Both the position numbers and the translations under genes were made by a program. 64,000 nt of DNA, taken from Stentor roeselii. Taxonomy: Eukaryota; Ciliophora; Heterotrichea; Heterotrichida; Stentoridae. Location of the stretch: positions 19,465 through 83,464 of the forward strand of contig RSEH01000216.1 in assembly GCA_006503475.1 (NCBI GenBank), written 5' to 3'. The notes beneath the pieces were generated by a model, which worked only from the letters and a program-made list of their open reading frames with translations, was not told where the DNA came from and ran no database searches. This document shows positions 34,598-43,991 of this stretch, in pieces; the stretch's first letter is position 1; each line of letters starts with the position of its first letter.

Positions 34598-37531
34598 CTA
34601 AAGAGTTTGCAGTTTTACTAGTTTCGAACTTAGAACGGGATTCAAGCAAGAAGCGCCCTGAACCTCAGCGATTCTTTTCACCTTGGCCATAGTCTCCACA
34701 GTGCAAAATTCAGTGAAAGTGACTGTCAAAAGGACATTCAATACGTTTTCGTTGTTAGTTAAGAAAGGAAGGTGAAGGCAAAGGTCTGCAAGCAAGTCGT
34801 GAATGACCTTCGCGTGTTTTTTATGAGATGTTAAAGGAAAGAAACTCAGCCACCAAGGCACCAGCAGGTCCAAAGCGAGACAATCGTGTTTCCATTGAAT
34901 TAGTCCTCCGAGGGCGATGATTGTCAAGTCTTTCAACTTCTGATCAGTTACTTTTTTCGAGTCTTTCAATAAAAGCAGCATGGATTCGAGATGAGCTAAA
35001 AGAAAAGCTGCCTGGTCTTTAAACAGGTCTTTTGGAAGGTGTTGAAAAAGGGACTCTAGGATTGAAATACTTCGCTTTTTTACATGGTAATGAGGATAAC
35101 GCTCGTATGGAGTCAGTGATTGAAGAAGGCTTTGAAGGTCTTGAAGGTTCAGGGAACTTGCTTTGTGTTTTAATAAGTGACTCAGTAGGGACAAGGTGAA
35201 TAAGGCCTCACTTTCAGTTAGTTTCTTAGAATCTAGCTTTAGAAGGTGAACCTTGTAAAGACTGTCTAGAGTTTCTACAAGACATGTGGGAAGGTCATTG
35301 AAAAACATGTCGACTAATGACCGGAGGTCGTGATTCAAACGTTTTTTGTCTTTTTCTTGGAGTTGCTTTCGCTTTAATAGCACTTTTTCAAATGAACTAA
35401 TGATTGACAACGGGTCAAAGCGCTCAGTTCGCGCGTTGATTTCAATCAAATTTTTAATTTTAACAACAACTTCACATGTGACTTCGAGATCTGATTCATT
35501 TTCAGCCAGGACCCAAAAAAAAGAAGTGAATTTTGAAGTTGTTTCTGGTAATGAACGGTATTGACCAGGAGCTTGTGAGATCAAATTAATCAAACAACTT
35601 ACCAGGTTTACTACCAGCAGAACTGGAAGGTCCTCCTGATGATTTTCAATGAAATTCTCCAGTTTTTGCAAAGTTTCTTCGGCAAAAGGGCGAAAATCTT
35701 CATTCGCCGAGTCCATTAAGGACAACAAGGTCTGTAAACAGTCTTCCACCTGGTTCAAGTCATCCAATCTAATCAAAACAACAGGCAAGACGACTTGCAA
35801 GTACCTAGCCAGTCCTTTTCCATCTTTTTCACTTAAACAAATCAAAGACTTGACAACAGCAGACTTCTCCGGAGCGAGTTGATGCATGATCAATACGATT
35901 TTCACGTATTTCTCTAAAACCTCTGAAAATTCTTCACTTTTTGCTGTTTTCCTCAAAGCGATCAAGCATTCGAAGACTTCTAACTTCTGCTCGTCGTTTA
36001 CCAGGTCGATTTTTGAGAGAAGTTTAAAAAACAAGTCGTGAAAAGAACCGTCTAGATGCTCCTTGCACTTCGAACAAAAGACAGTCAAGACCTCCAAGGC
36101 CCTGGAAAGACACCCTTCCCGGTCAAGACAAGCCAAGACCATTGGAAGGAACTGACAAGTGACTCTTCTGCATTCATCTTTACCTGGCCCTTCTAAGGTC
36201 TTTGAAAGGACCTTCAGAGCTTTTCGAACAATAACGTCTTCTGAATCAGTGAGTCCTGCTTTGAAAATAGTAGAAAAAGAACTCGAAAAGGTATCTTGCA
36301 AGTCATTATCTTGCACCTGAAGGACTTTTCCTAGTAGTCTCAAAGCGCTCCATCGAAGAGACCCCCGAGAATCCTGCATGAAAGATTGAACTGTTCTTGA
36401 AATAACTTCAAGTTTTTCGTTTCCTACAATTAGTTCAAAGATTTCTCCTAGAACTAAACACCCTGCGAATAACTCTTGTTCACTAGGAGTCTGTTGAAAG
36501 ACTCTCTCTATTACTCTTAATAGGTACTCAACAATGCTCTCGCCGACAGAACGGACTACTCTCATCATCAGTCCAAGCAAAGTCCTCTGCGCTGAGTCAT
36601 CAACTCCAAACATCAGCCCAGGGGCGGTTAAGACAAGTTCTTCAAGCAGGGCATGACAAAGACTCATCAAAAACTGACTCTTGTCAATAACCGAGGCCAC
36701 ATTCAACTCAACTACATTGACAACTAGTTCAATCACTAGAGTTTTTACTGTCAAACTACTGCAATTTTTCCTTATTTCTTCTAAAAACAACTGAAGCCCT
36801 GCTAAGTCTTGCTTAAAATAAAGAGGTTCAGCTTCTGCAAGGTCCACAAGACTTTTCAAGCTATTTTCAGCCTGTTCAGGGAACATCTGACAAAGAAACT
36901 CAGCAGATTTCAATAATGGTCTTAAAGTGTCTGCATATTGGCTGGGTTCCGATGAGTTGATAACGGATATATAAACTGTTAACGAATGAATCGCTGAAAA
37001 TCGAAGTTCGGCTTGACTCGCTTCTAAGTTTTTTAAGTATATTGGGATCAGCTTTCTTCTGAACTTGGAAAAGGTGTCGAAGTAGAAAGGAATAATTTCG
37101 GCAAGGACAAGAAAACTTATAAATTTCGTGAAGATGTTTTCGCTTTGAATCGAAGAGATTAAAAAAGTAAGAAAATTCTGCCACTTTTCACCAGAATTTG
37201 ACTGAATTATCAACCCTGCCAGCTCGGATATTGTTAGACTCAGGTATTTACCGATTTTCCATGAAGTTGAAAGTGATGCGGAATTTAGTAGCTCGGATTT
37301 TATGAAATTTTTAGAGTCTTCTGAGATGGTTTGCCAGAGACTTGCCCAGGATTGTTTCAAGACTGATAAAATCAGGAGTTTTTTGTCTTCTTCTTCTAGA
37401 CTTTTTAGTAATTCCATCATTTCCCGGCAGAATTCGTCAGGGTTATTTGCGCGGAAAAGGTTCAGTTCGACTTCTGCAGTGTTTCTGGATTCTTTATCAT
37501 TTTTGATTAAAAAATTCAAAATCCTTTCCAT
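34598..37531 (-). CDS. importin-beta family karyopherin (importin-4/5 type)
   Basis: 977 residues of HEAT-type helical repeats. The N-terminus (ILNFLIKNDKESRNTAEVELN, LILSVLKQSWASLWQTI) fits an importin-beta N-terminal domain that contacts Ran-GTP. Internal repeats such as LRWSALRLLGKVLQ and ILVMHQL-like helices continue to the end. Total length and repeat style suggest the Kap121/Kap123 (importin-5/4) group that imports ribosomal proteins and histones, but subfamily is uncertain. It sits between MRT4 and the patatin gene on the minus strand, with gaps of 15 and 97 bp. No stops or introns were found inside. Confidence 0.8.
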   Translation of the reverse strand: MERILNFLIKNDKESRNTAEVELNLFRANNPDEFCREMMELLKSLEEEDKKLLILSVLKQSWASLWQTISEDSKNFIKSELLNSASLSTSWKIGKYLSLTISELAGLIIQSNSGEKWQNFLTFLISSIQSENIFTKFISFLVLAEIIPFYFDTFSKFRRKLIPIYLKNLEASQAELRFSAIHSLTVYISVINSSEPSQYADTLRPLLKSAEFLCQMFPEQAENSLKSLVDLAEAEPLYFKQDLAGLQLFLEEIRKNCSSLTVKTLVIELVVNVVELNVASVIDKSQFLMSLCHALLEELVLTAPGLMFGVDDSAQRTLLGLMMRVVRSVGESIVEYLLRVIERVFQQTPSEQELFAGCLVLGEIFELIVGNEKLEVISRTVQSFMQDSRGSLRWSALRLLGKVLQVQDNDLQDTFSSSFSTIFKAGLTDSEDVIVRKALKVLSKTLEGPGKDECRRVTCQFLPMVLACLDREGCLSRALEVLTVFCSKCKEHLDGSFHDLFFKLLSKIDLVNDEQKLEVFECLIALRKTAKSEEFSEVLEKYVKIVLIMHQLAPEKSAVVKSLICLSEKDGKGLARYLQVVLPVVLIRLDDLNQVEDCLQTLLSLMDSANEDFRPFAEETLQKLENFIENHQEDLPVLLVVNLVSCLINLISQAPGQYRSLPETTSKFTSFFWVLAENESDLEVTCEVVVKIKNLIEINARTERFDPLSIISSFEKVLLKRKQLQEKDKKRLNHDLRSLVDMFFNDLPTCLVETLDSLYKVHLLKLDSKKLTESEALFTLSLLSHLLKHKASSLNLQDLQSLLQSLTPYERYPHYHVKKRSISILESLFQHLPKDLFKDQAAFLLAHLESMLLLLKDSKKVTDQKLKDLTIIALGGLIQWKHDCLALDLLVPWWLSFFPLTSHKKHAKVIHDLLADLCLHLPFLTNNENVLNVLLTVTFTEFCTVETMAKVKRIAEVQGASCLNPVLSSKLVKLQTL

Positions 37532-37628
37532 TCAGTTTATTAACTTAGAATATAAAATCCAGCCATTTAATGCTTTTTCATGAAACAATTGCGAAGATTA
37601 TCTGTTTTTTCCTTAAAATCTTAACTAA

Positions 37629-38612
37629 CTAAGGAATAATGATGTTGTTTCGGATTTCATTGAAAGCTTCAGTCAACCTATCACGACCGTTCATTCCAAG
37701 TTTGATGACATTGGCAGCGTCTTGCTTTCCCATCTGAATCTCAGCTTCCAGGACACTTTGGGTGAAGTTAAGCGGCACGATACCTCCAGGCATTGTTCCT
37801 GTGGGTATAACAGTATATCTAAAAGTCACTTGTGGGAAAGTCACTTTTGCTTGACTTTGATACCAAATACCTCCAATATAGGAATTTATTTGATTCACTC
37901 TCGAAAATACTCCAATCGTGTTGAAACTATAAGTCGATGGAAGAGGGTCCACCTTTGAATCAAAAATCAAATCAACTACTATATTCGATTGAGAGTATCC
38001 CAAATCCAAACACTTCTGAATCGGGTGAGTCGCGTCTAAGTTAATCAGACATCCTCCATCAGCCATCACATCTCCCTGAAAGAGAACATAAGGGAAAAAG
38101 AAAGGAGGAGCAGCAGAGCTCATAACAGCATTGACAAGGTTAGAGTTTCCAATAGATTCATCATAATTTTTATAAGTTCCACTGTTCAAACTAGTAGCTC
38201 CAACAGTGAACTTACGATTGATGCCTTTAGTTGTTTTTGAAGTCACAAACTTGCGAAGAGGACTAGTGTCGTAAATGGCAGGTTCGAAGAGAATCGCCTG
38301 CGCATATCCTCCAGGCCACTGAACAAAAATATTGTCCTGTCCTCCGATGGTGAGCCAAGTGTCGACCATGTACTGCGCCGCTGCCTTCTCCTGGCCCACA
38401 GGGTACTGAATCGCTGCTGCCGTGTTTAGCGCACCGGTCGAAACACCTGAAATCACAGTGTAAGCCACATCAGCTGCATTCAGGGTGTTAACCATCGTAA
38501 ACATCGCTCCTGCCTCATAAGCTCCGTGTGAACCACCTCCTTCGTATGAGACGATCAGGCATTTCTGTGATGATGCAGAAGAAATCATCCACAATAAGTT
38601 GGCGAATAACAT
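37629..38612 (-). CDS. secreted patatin-like phospholipase
   Basis: 327 residues. A short signal peptide (MLFANLLWMISSASS) precedes a patatin domain: oxyanion loop YEGGGSHGAYEAG (residues 23-35), nucleophile elbow GVSTG with Ser58, and catalytic MADGG with Asp185, giving the Ser-Asp dyad. APPFFFPYV before the DGG is also typical. Patatins hydrolyse acyl groups of phospholipids and galactolipids; secretion or lysosomal delivery is suggested by the signal peptide, for example in food vacuoles. Its first 28 bases overlap the end of the upstream J-protein gene in another frame. The start context is CAGATAAATG, like other genes here; starting at Met9 would lose the signal peptide. Confidence 0.9.
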   Translation of the reverse strand: MLFANLLWMISSASSQKCLIVSYEGGGSHGAYEAGAMFTMVNTLNAADVAYTVISGVSTGALNTAAAIQYPVGQEKAAAQYMVDTWLTIGGQDNIFVQWPGGYAQAILFEPAIYDTSPLRKFVTSKTTKGINRKFTVGATSLNSGTYKNYDESIGNSNLVNAVMSSAAPPFFFPYVLFQGDVMADGGCLINLDATHPIQKCLDLGYSQSNIVVDLIFDSKVDPLPSTYSFNTIGVFSRVNQINSYIGGIWYQSQAKVTFPQVTFRYTVIPTGTMPGGIVPLNFTQSVLEAEIQMGKQDAANVIKLGMNGRDRLTEAFNEIRNNIIIP

Positions 38613-39547
38613 TTATCTGTCTTTTTTTCTCTCCAAAAATGGAAAAAGTCAACTTTTAAGAAAGGTTTTAAAGAAAAGTACGGGAAAATTATTGGGATTT
38701 TTAAGGATTTCAGGATATTGCATGATGATAAATCAAGAGATGAAAGCTTTTTTTGAAGGAGGTCGTTTTGGAGATCGTCTGAAGAGTCGAAGTAGGAATA
38801 TAGGGCTTGTTTTCGTGATAATTGACTTGTGCAGAGTTGTTGTTGAAGGTCTAGCCAGTCCTTTTCAGCTCTTTTTTCGATTTCGTCAAAGGAGTCTTCA
38901 GGGTTAAAGCAGAATCTTACTGCGAGTTGTGAAGATTCAGTGCATTTGGAGTATCGAATTGTTTTTTCAAAGCTGTAACCTGAGTCTTCCAAGCTTGAGT
39001 AAATTGAAATCGCCAGAAGCATGAGCATCGGGAAAAGACTGAAGAGCAAGAAAGGGTTGAAGTAAAAAGTTGAATCATTTTCGTAATTTTCTTCAGGGCA
39101 TTGAAAAGGTTTTTCTTCTGAGTAAAAAAATTTCGCTTGAGGACGGCTCTGGTCCACTCCTTCCTTGACCAGTCTTTCATAAGAAGCTTTCAATGAAATG
39201 AAAACTTCTCCGTCACAGGTTCCCTTGTCAGGATGGAAGACCAGTGCCAGGACCTTGAATCTTTTACTAAGTTTCGCTTTGGAAATAGTAGAATAAGCGA
39301 ATCCCATCTTTTCCCTGTCACTTGAAGCTAAAGAAATCAAATGTTTCAACTTCTCAACAGCGAAGCCAGTCTCCAGATTTTTACTTCGAAGGTCAGTGAC
39401 AAGTGATACAACTGAAGAATAAAGAACTTCAAAACTCTTGCAATCCGGGCGAATGTCGAAAACTAATTCAAACATCTCAACAGCCTGCAAAAATTTCTTA
39501 TTTTTCAGAAACTCGATGCCAGATGCGTAAATATCTTGAATTTCCAT
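38585..39547 (-). CDS. ER-membrane J-domain protein, DNAJB12/14-like
   Basis: 320 residues. The N-terminal 60 residues are helical and TPR-like (FLKNKKFLQAVEMFELVFDIRPD), as in DNAJB12/14. The J domain spans about 78-130 with HPD at residues 105-107 (VFHPDKGT). One membrane segment follows (FLLFSLFPMLMLLAISIYSS, about 167-186). The C-terminal region resembles DUF1977: SGYSFEKTIRY, AVRFCFNPEDSF, EKDWLDLQQQLC and an LSSCNIL end. These proteins recruit Hsp70 for ER-associated degradation; an FAF2-like p97 adaptor lies 1.3 kb away. Beyond SCNIL the frame runs about 35 extra residues into the patatin gene. Its ATG overlaps the upstream gene's stop by one base (TAATG). Confidence 0.82.
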   Translation of the reverse strand: MEIQDIYASGIEFLKNKKFLQAVEMFELVFDIRPDCKSFEVLYSSVVSLVTDLRSKNLETGFAVEKLKHLISLASSDREKMGFAYSTISKAKLSKRFKVLALVFHPDKGTCDGEVFISLKASYERLVKEGVDQSRPQAKFFYSEEKPFQCPEENYENDSTFYFNPFLLFSLFPMLMLLAISIYSSLEDSGYSFEKTIRYSKCTESSQLAVRFCFNPEDSFDEIEKRAEKDWLDLQQQLCTSQLSRKQALYSYFDSSDDLQNDLLQKKLSSLDLSSCNILKSLKIPIIFPYFSLKPFLKVDFFHFWREKKTDKCYSPTYCG

Positions 39548-40173
39548 TAATTATTAAAATTAGCAGGGGTTTGAAGACATACTTCAGAAGTTTCAACATA
39601 TTTCGAGTGATCTGAAACACATCTGGCCTTACAAATGCTTTTTACCCTGTTTTTACTTTTAAGGTCTCGAAGTTGAGCGATTTGTTTGAGTTTTGCCTTG
39701 TAGTTGATATAATATCGTTCTTTTCTTTCATCTTCTTGAATAGAAATGCTTTTTTTTCGTTGATTAAGATTTTCTTGGATTTTGCTAAGTCTTGAATCGA
39801 GGTGGGTGTAAACTTTGCAGGTTCCTGTCACTTCTAAGTCGATTTTTTCGCTTGGCTTTTCGGACTTGCTGGGAACTGTTCGAGAAAATGGCACTTTTTG
39901 GGGGCTTTTGCTTTTTAGTCGCGATTGGCTTACTCGCGTTGACTCGATTGAAGGAAGAAGGTCTCTTTCTTTCAGTCGACTGTCGAATGACTTAAGGTAA
40001 CTAGGAGAATATTTTGAGGATATTATTGAAGGGCTTTGATATTTTATGTATTTTGAAATGCACTGAGACTTTTGCATTGTTGTCATTGCGGATGATAGTA
40101 AATTGTCTAGACTTGATAAGTGATCCTTTTGGAACTTCGGGGAATCGTTTGGGCTTAGAAGGAGTTCTAACAT
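39547..40173 (-). CDS. unknown basic Ser/Lys-rich protein
   Basis: 208 residues from ATG at 40173 (MLELLLSPN), preceded by TATAAATCC; codons further upstream lack ATG. Basic, Ser-rich, with a coiled segment near 125-170 (LSKIQENLNQRKKSISIQED, YYINYKAKLKQIAQLRDL). No domain recognised; possibly cytoskeletal. The TAA stop shares its last A with the ATG of the J-protein gene. Confidence 0.6.
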   Translation of the reverse strand: MLELLLSPNDSPKFQKDHLSSLDNLLSSAMTTMQKSQCISKYIKYQSPSIISSKYSPSYLKSFDSRLKERDLLPSIESTRVSQSRLKSKSPQKVPFSRTVPSKSEKPSEKIDLEVTGTCKVYTHLDSRLSKIQENLNQRKKSISIQEDERKERYYINYKAKLKQIAQLRDLKSKNRVKSICKARCVSDHSKYVETSEVCLQTPANFNN

Positions 40174-40837
40174 GGATTTATATGGGTTTAGACTAGGTAA
40201 GTTAAATTCAAATATAACCACTTTTTTTTAGAGTAGGGATTTTTTGGATGATTTTATGGGAATTTATTAAATGGTTTGGATATTTTAAAGAGTTTTTGAA
40301 AAAGAATTCATCAAATCTTTGAAGTAATGAGTGAGATCTGGTTATTGTGATAGGAGGCATTAGGATATTTTCTATTTTTTTGAGTAATGTAAAGTGATAG
40401 ATCAAGATATGAATAGTGCTCTGTATAAAGATTAAATAGGATACTTAATAAGATGATAGGTAAAATAAGAACTAGAATAAAATATTAAATAAATTGTTTT
40501 ATTAGTTTAGATTAATGTTTGAACATTGATTTACGGGCGGGTTATATAAGATTTAGAGATGAACATTAAAGTCAATTTTTCAATGTAATTATAAAATTAT
40601 TGAAGTTTAAATCATGATAGCTCTAGATTGCAGTTTTGATTAAAACATGATTATCTTCCCTTAATTAGCATATTTCAAATCAAAAACATAATTTTTTACC
40701 TGCAATTTTTTATCTTACATTTAAGTACTCTATCTAATATAAAATCATCTCAATAATCAACCAATAATCATTTCAACATCTTAAAAACCATTCCACTAAT
40801 TTCATTTATCTGCAAATTTCCAGATAATAAATCCAAT
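40174..40837. promoter_or_regulatory. divergent intergenic region
   Basis: 664 AT-rich bases between divergent starts. The right 130 bases are C/A-rich on plus, the left 40 bases include TATAAA next to the minus-strand start. No gene seen. Confidence 0.4.
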
Positions 40838-42061
40838 ATGTTCCCATTCAAAGAGTCAGCAAAGCAAATCAGGAAAGACTTTTCCAATTTGGTTTCAGAA
40901 GTAAAAGATTTATTCGATCCAAAAGATGAATTTGAAACATTCATTAAATCCAGCAACTTTCTGAACTTCCCAAGTTTTCTGTCCCTATCAAAGAATAACC
41001 TAAAGAAGTACATAAAAGATCAGCGCAAGACATGTCTTGTTTTCCTGTACAACAGTTCATTAGGAGTTGATTATCTAAGATCAGTGATGTGCAATCCTGA
41101 AATTGTAGACATGATCCGGAGTTCTTTTCCATTTTTTGCAGATTTTCAAGACTCAGAAAGAGGTCAAAGAGCAATCAATCGTTTAAACCACGGCCAACCT
41201 TTTGTCCTTGGCTTGTTTTCAAATGAAGGCGCTTTAAGTGTGAGACAAAATCAATGCAGTCTCGCTGAAACTCTTACTTTCTTAAGAAATCATCCGAATA
41301 ACTACCCAAGAAGCCCGAAAGCTAGAAATTCGAACCAAAATCATCAATTTGAAGATGAGGATGCGATTTTTCAACAACAATTGCAAGAAGCTCTTGAAAG
41401 AAGTCGTGCTGATGAAGTTCGGATTAAAAGAGAGGAGGACCAAAGGGAAAACTTTTTTCGTGATCCGGATGAGGATGAGTTGGAAAAAGTCATCGCTTTG
41501 AGCAAAATTGAACATGATGAAAAGGTTCGGGAAGAAGAAATATTGAAACAAGCCATTCTTGAAAGCCAGGCCAGTTATCATCAGCCGGAGCTTGAAGATA
41601 ATTATGCAGAGTTGGAACAAGCTCTTGAAATCAGTAAAAATGAGAATTATAGGCACTCGGAAAGCGTTATGATTAGGAATATGCAAGATGTTGAATATCG
41701 AGATGCTCAAGATAGGGCTTTAGAACAAGAAAGAATTAAAAATGAAAGGAGTTTAGAGAAAGAGAAGGAGAAGAATAGGAAACAGGAGGAGGTTAAGGAA
41801 AAAATGAAGTTATTAGGAGAGGAACCTGGATTGGTGCCTGAAACTTGTATTGTTAAGTTTGTGTTGCCAAATGGACAGAGAATTGAAAGAAGGTTTTATG
41901 TGAATTCTGAAGTTGTTTTGCTTTACTATTTCATTGAAATGAAAGGCTTTGAAAATTTTGAATTATTGACTGGATTTCCTCTGAAATTTATTAGAGATGG
42001 TACTATTGACTCAAATGGTTTGAAAGCAGGAGGTCTTTGCCATGTTAGGTTAAATGCTTAG
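40838..42061 (+). CDS. FAF2/UBXD8-like UAS-UIM-UBX protein
   Basis: 407 residues. A thioredoxin-like UAS domain covers about residues 40-160 (KTCLVFLYNSSLGVDYLRS, FVLGLFSNEGALSV). Three ubiquitin-interacting-like motifs follow: QQLQEALERSRADE, DELEKVIALSKIEHDE and YAELEQALEISKNEN (about 173-260). A charged coiled coil precedes a C-terminal UBX domain (about 325-405; CIVKFVLPNGQRIERRFY, FELLTGFPLKFI). UBX domains bind p97/CDC48, and FAF-type proteins deliver ubiquitylated clients, for example in ER-associated degradation. The p97-contact FPR turn is FPL here, so binding may be weakened. There is no UBA domain or hairpin membrane anchor, so it could equally be a FAF1/UBXD7-type soluble adaptor. 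Confidence 0.85.
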   Translation: MFPFKESAKQIRKDFSNLVSEVKDLFDPKDEFETFIKSSNFLNFPSFLSLSKNNLKKYIKDQRKTCLVFLYNSSLGVDYLRSVMCNPEIVDMIRSSFPFFADFQDSERGQRAINRLNHGQPFVLGLFSNEGALSVRQNQCSLAETLTFLRNHPNNYPRSPKARNSNQNHQFEDEDAIFQQQLQEALERSRADEVRIKREEDQRENFFRDPDEDELEKVIALSKIEHDEKVREEEILKQAILESQASYHQPELEDNYAELEQALEISKNENYRHSESVMIRNMQDVEYRDAQDRALEQERIKNERSLEKEKEKNRKQEEVKEKMKLLGEEPGLVPETCIVKFVLPNGQRIERRFYVNSEVVLLYYFIEMKGFENFELLTGFPLKFIRDGTIDSNGLKAGGLCHVRLNA

Positions 42062-42385
42062 ATAATTTAGCCAAAAAATAATCTCTGAATATATCCTCTA
42101 TCAGTCTATTTTAATCCAGCAGTAATCAATTTGTATCGTAAATTCTATTCACCTTCATTTCACTAGCCCTATCTTTTACTACAAAGACTCTAACCAAAAC
42201 TAACAAAAAATATTTTTATAAAGATAGTAAAACAATACACCCAGCATTCAATCCCATCATTATCCTACTTCCTTCAAAGCTATCCAACAGGTCACACTAC
42301 ACCCAAGAAAATCTCCCTTTTCCAAAACTATTAACCAAACCCCTCCAATTAATCCTTCAAATCATAATCCTTCCCTGTCTAAAAA
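42062..42385. other. intergenic, C/A-rich 5' flank of carbonic anhydrase 1
   Basis: 324 bases. From about 42180 the plus strand is C/A-rich with few G, the typical flank before a start in this window. No ORF. Confidence 0.4.
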
Positions 42386-43219
42386 ATGACTGCCGATCAC
42401 CACAAATTAAAAATGATTCTTCTTTCCCTATTCTTCTCAGCACATGCTTGGAACTACTCGCATCACGGTCACGACTGGGGGGGTTCATGCATCTCAGGTC
42501 ACAAGCAGACTCCAATCAACATAAACGGATCAAAAGTGGTCGAAGTGATTTATTCAGACCCAGAACACATGGAACTCGACTTTAAATTCAAGTCAGTCCA
42601 TCTTCAAGGAGTCCAGACAGACGCGAGTTACGTGATTCGAGGCGACATGGGCTTTTTAACGATATACAAAAATAGACAGGTCTGGCTTGACAAGATAAAA
42701 ATCGTCAATGTTCACTTCCATTCACCAGGGGAAAACCAGCTGAATGGGGAAGAACTCGACTTGGAGATGCACATGGTCATGCAAGATCCTTATAAAAAGT
42801 TCTCTTTTTTGGTATTTGGGGTACTTTTCAAGGTTGGAGAAAAGCAAAACGCTTTTGTACAGAAAGTGATTCATGAGTATTCAAAAGAATTTTACTTTAG
42901 TCTTGATGAGGCCTTTGAAAATCATAGAATTAAGAATTTTTTTATGTTTGAAGGAAGTCTTACTACACCACCTTGCACTGAGGATGTGATTTGGTTTGTG
43001 GATGATCATGTTAGAAGTATCACTTTAGAGGAGTTTGAGATGTTTAATCATTTGTGGAAAGCGAATATCAGCTTTGCTGATGGGTTTGGAAATAATAGGG
43101 AAATTCAAGATTCGCATGATAGGATTGTTTGGCATCATCATGCGGGGAAGAGCTATTTTTATAGCTATGTGCTTTGTGGGATTATTACTATTGTTTTCAT
43201 CTATGTGATTAGGAAATAA
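42386..43219 (+). CDS. membrane-anchored alpha-carbonic anhydrase, copy 1
   Basis: 277 residues (268 if Met10 at 42413 is the start, which aligns exactly with copy 2). A signal peptide (MILLSLFFSAHA) is followed by the alpha-CA domain: WNYSHHGHDWGGSC, SGHKQTPINI, zinc ligands in VHFHSP (His101 and His103 counted from Met10) and LEMHMV (His120), and GSLTTPPCTEDVIW containing the conserved active-site Thr. Two Cys (CISG, PPCTE) match the usual disulfide. A C-terminal membrane segment (VLCGIITIVFIYVI) ends in RK. Catalyses CO2/bicarbonate interconversion at the cell surface or in a vesicle lumen. The position of the vertebrate proton-shuttle His64 has no obvious His. Confidence 0.93.
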   Translation: MTADHHKLKMILLSLFFSAHAWNYSHHGHDWGGSCISGHKQTPININGSKVVEVIYSDPEHMELDFKFKSVHLQGVQTDASYVIRGDMGFLTIYKNRQVWLDKIKIVNVHFHSPGENQLNGEELDLEMHMVMQDPYKKFSFLVFGVLFKVGEKQNAFVQKVIHEYSKEFYFSLDEAFENHRIKNFFMFEGSLTTPPCTEDVIWFVDDHVRSITLEEFEMFNHLWKANISFADGFGNNREIQDSHDRIVWHHHAGKSYFYSYVLCGIITIVFIYVIRK

Positions 43220-43991
43220 TTTGGTAATAATTAGGTTATTTGGATGGTGATGACTGAAAATTTTTAAGATTCTGAGATTTTTATATTGGAGTTTTTTGGA
43301 GGGTCTTGAGGATGACTGGGGTGAATTTTCGTTTGGGCTTTAGAGGTACTTCTTTTATTTTAAAGGTATTGATAGTTGATTTAGAATTAAATAGTGGACT
43401 CACTTTATCGATGATAAGGTTTTTGAGACAAGTTTTAACTAGATAGGTCTTAGGTTGTTATTGGAGAGGATCAGTTCCTCAAAATAATCTATTCGTTTTT
43501 ACCTCTTAGTAAGCCCTAGATCTAAGCTAAAACCCTTAAGAAACATTAGATTAAATACCCATCGTTTAAGTTCGTATTCATGAGTCTCTTCAACACAGCA
43601 TACATAAATATCGAAATATTAGTAGGAATTACTTAAAGTTTAGTTTAGATTAAGAACCAATTTAAATTTTAGTTCCCATAAAAACTAGATTTTTGTATAA
43701 TGCCATATATATAAATTTATATATATTAATACCATTTATTTACTATTTCAACAAATATCTAGAAAATCATCTTTTCTATTCCAACACACGCATCAAATCG
43801 CTCTAAAAACATCAAAAACACCCTAAAAGTCTTACCTAAAGAACCATAAAACTTAACTGACTTAAAAATAACCAAAAACTTAAAAAATCCATTCATTTGA
43901 GTCCTCACAAAGAATGACATAAAAAATCATCCAAGGTTCCCATCGACTAATTCAAACAAAAATATGGTAAAATAAGAACCATTAATAAATT
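43220..43991. other. intergenic between tandem carbonic anhydrase genes
   Basis: 772 bases. The first half is G/T-rich, the second half A/C-rich on plus, with an AT-only stretch (TATATATAAATTTATATATA, near 43705-43727) that is partly palindromic. No gene seen. Confidence 0.45.
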
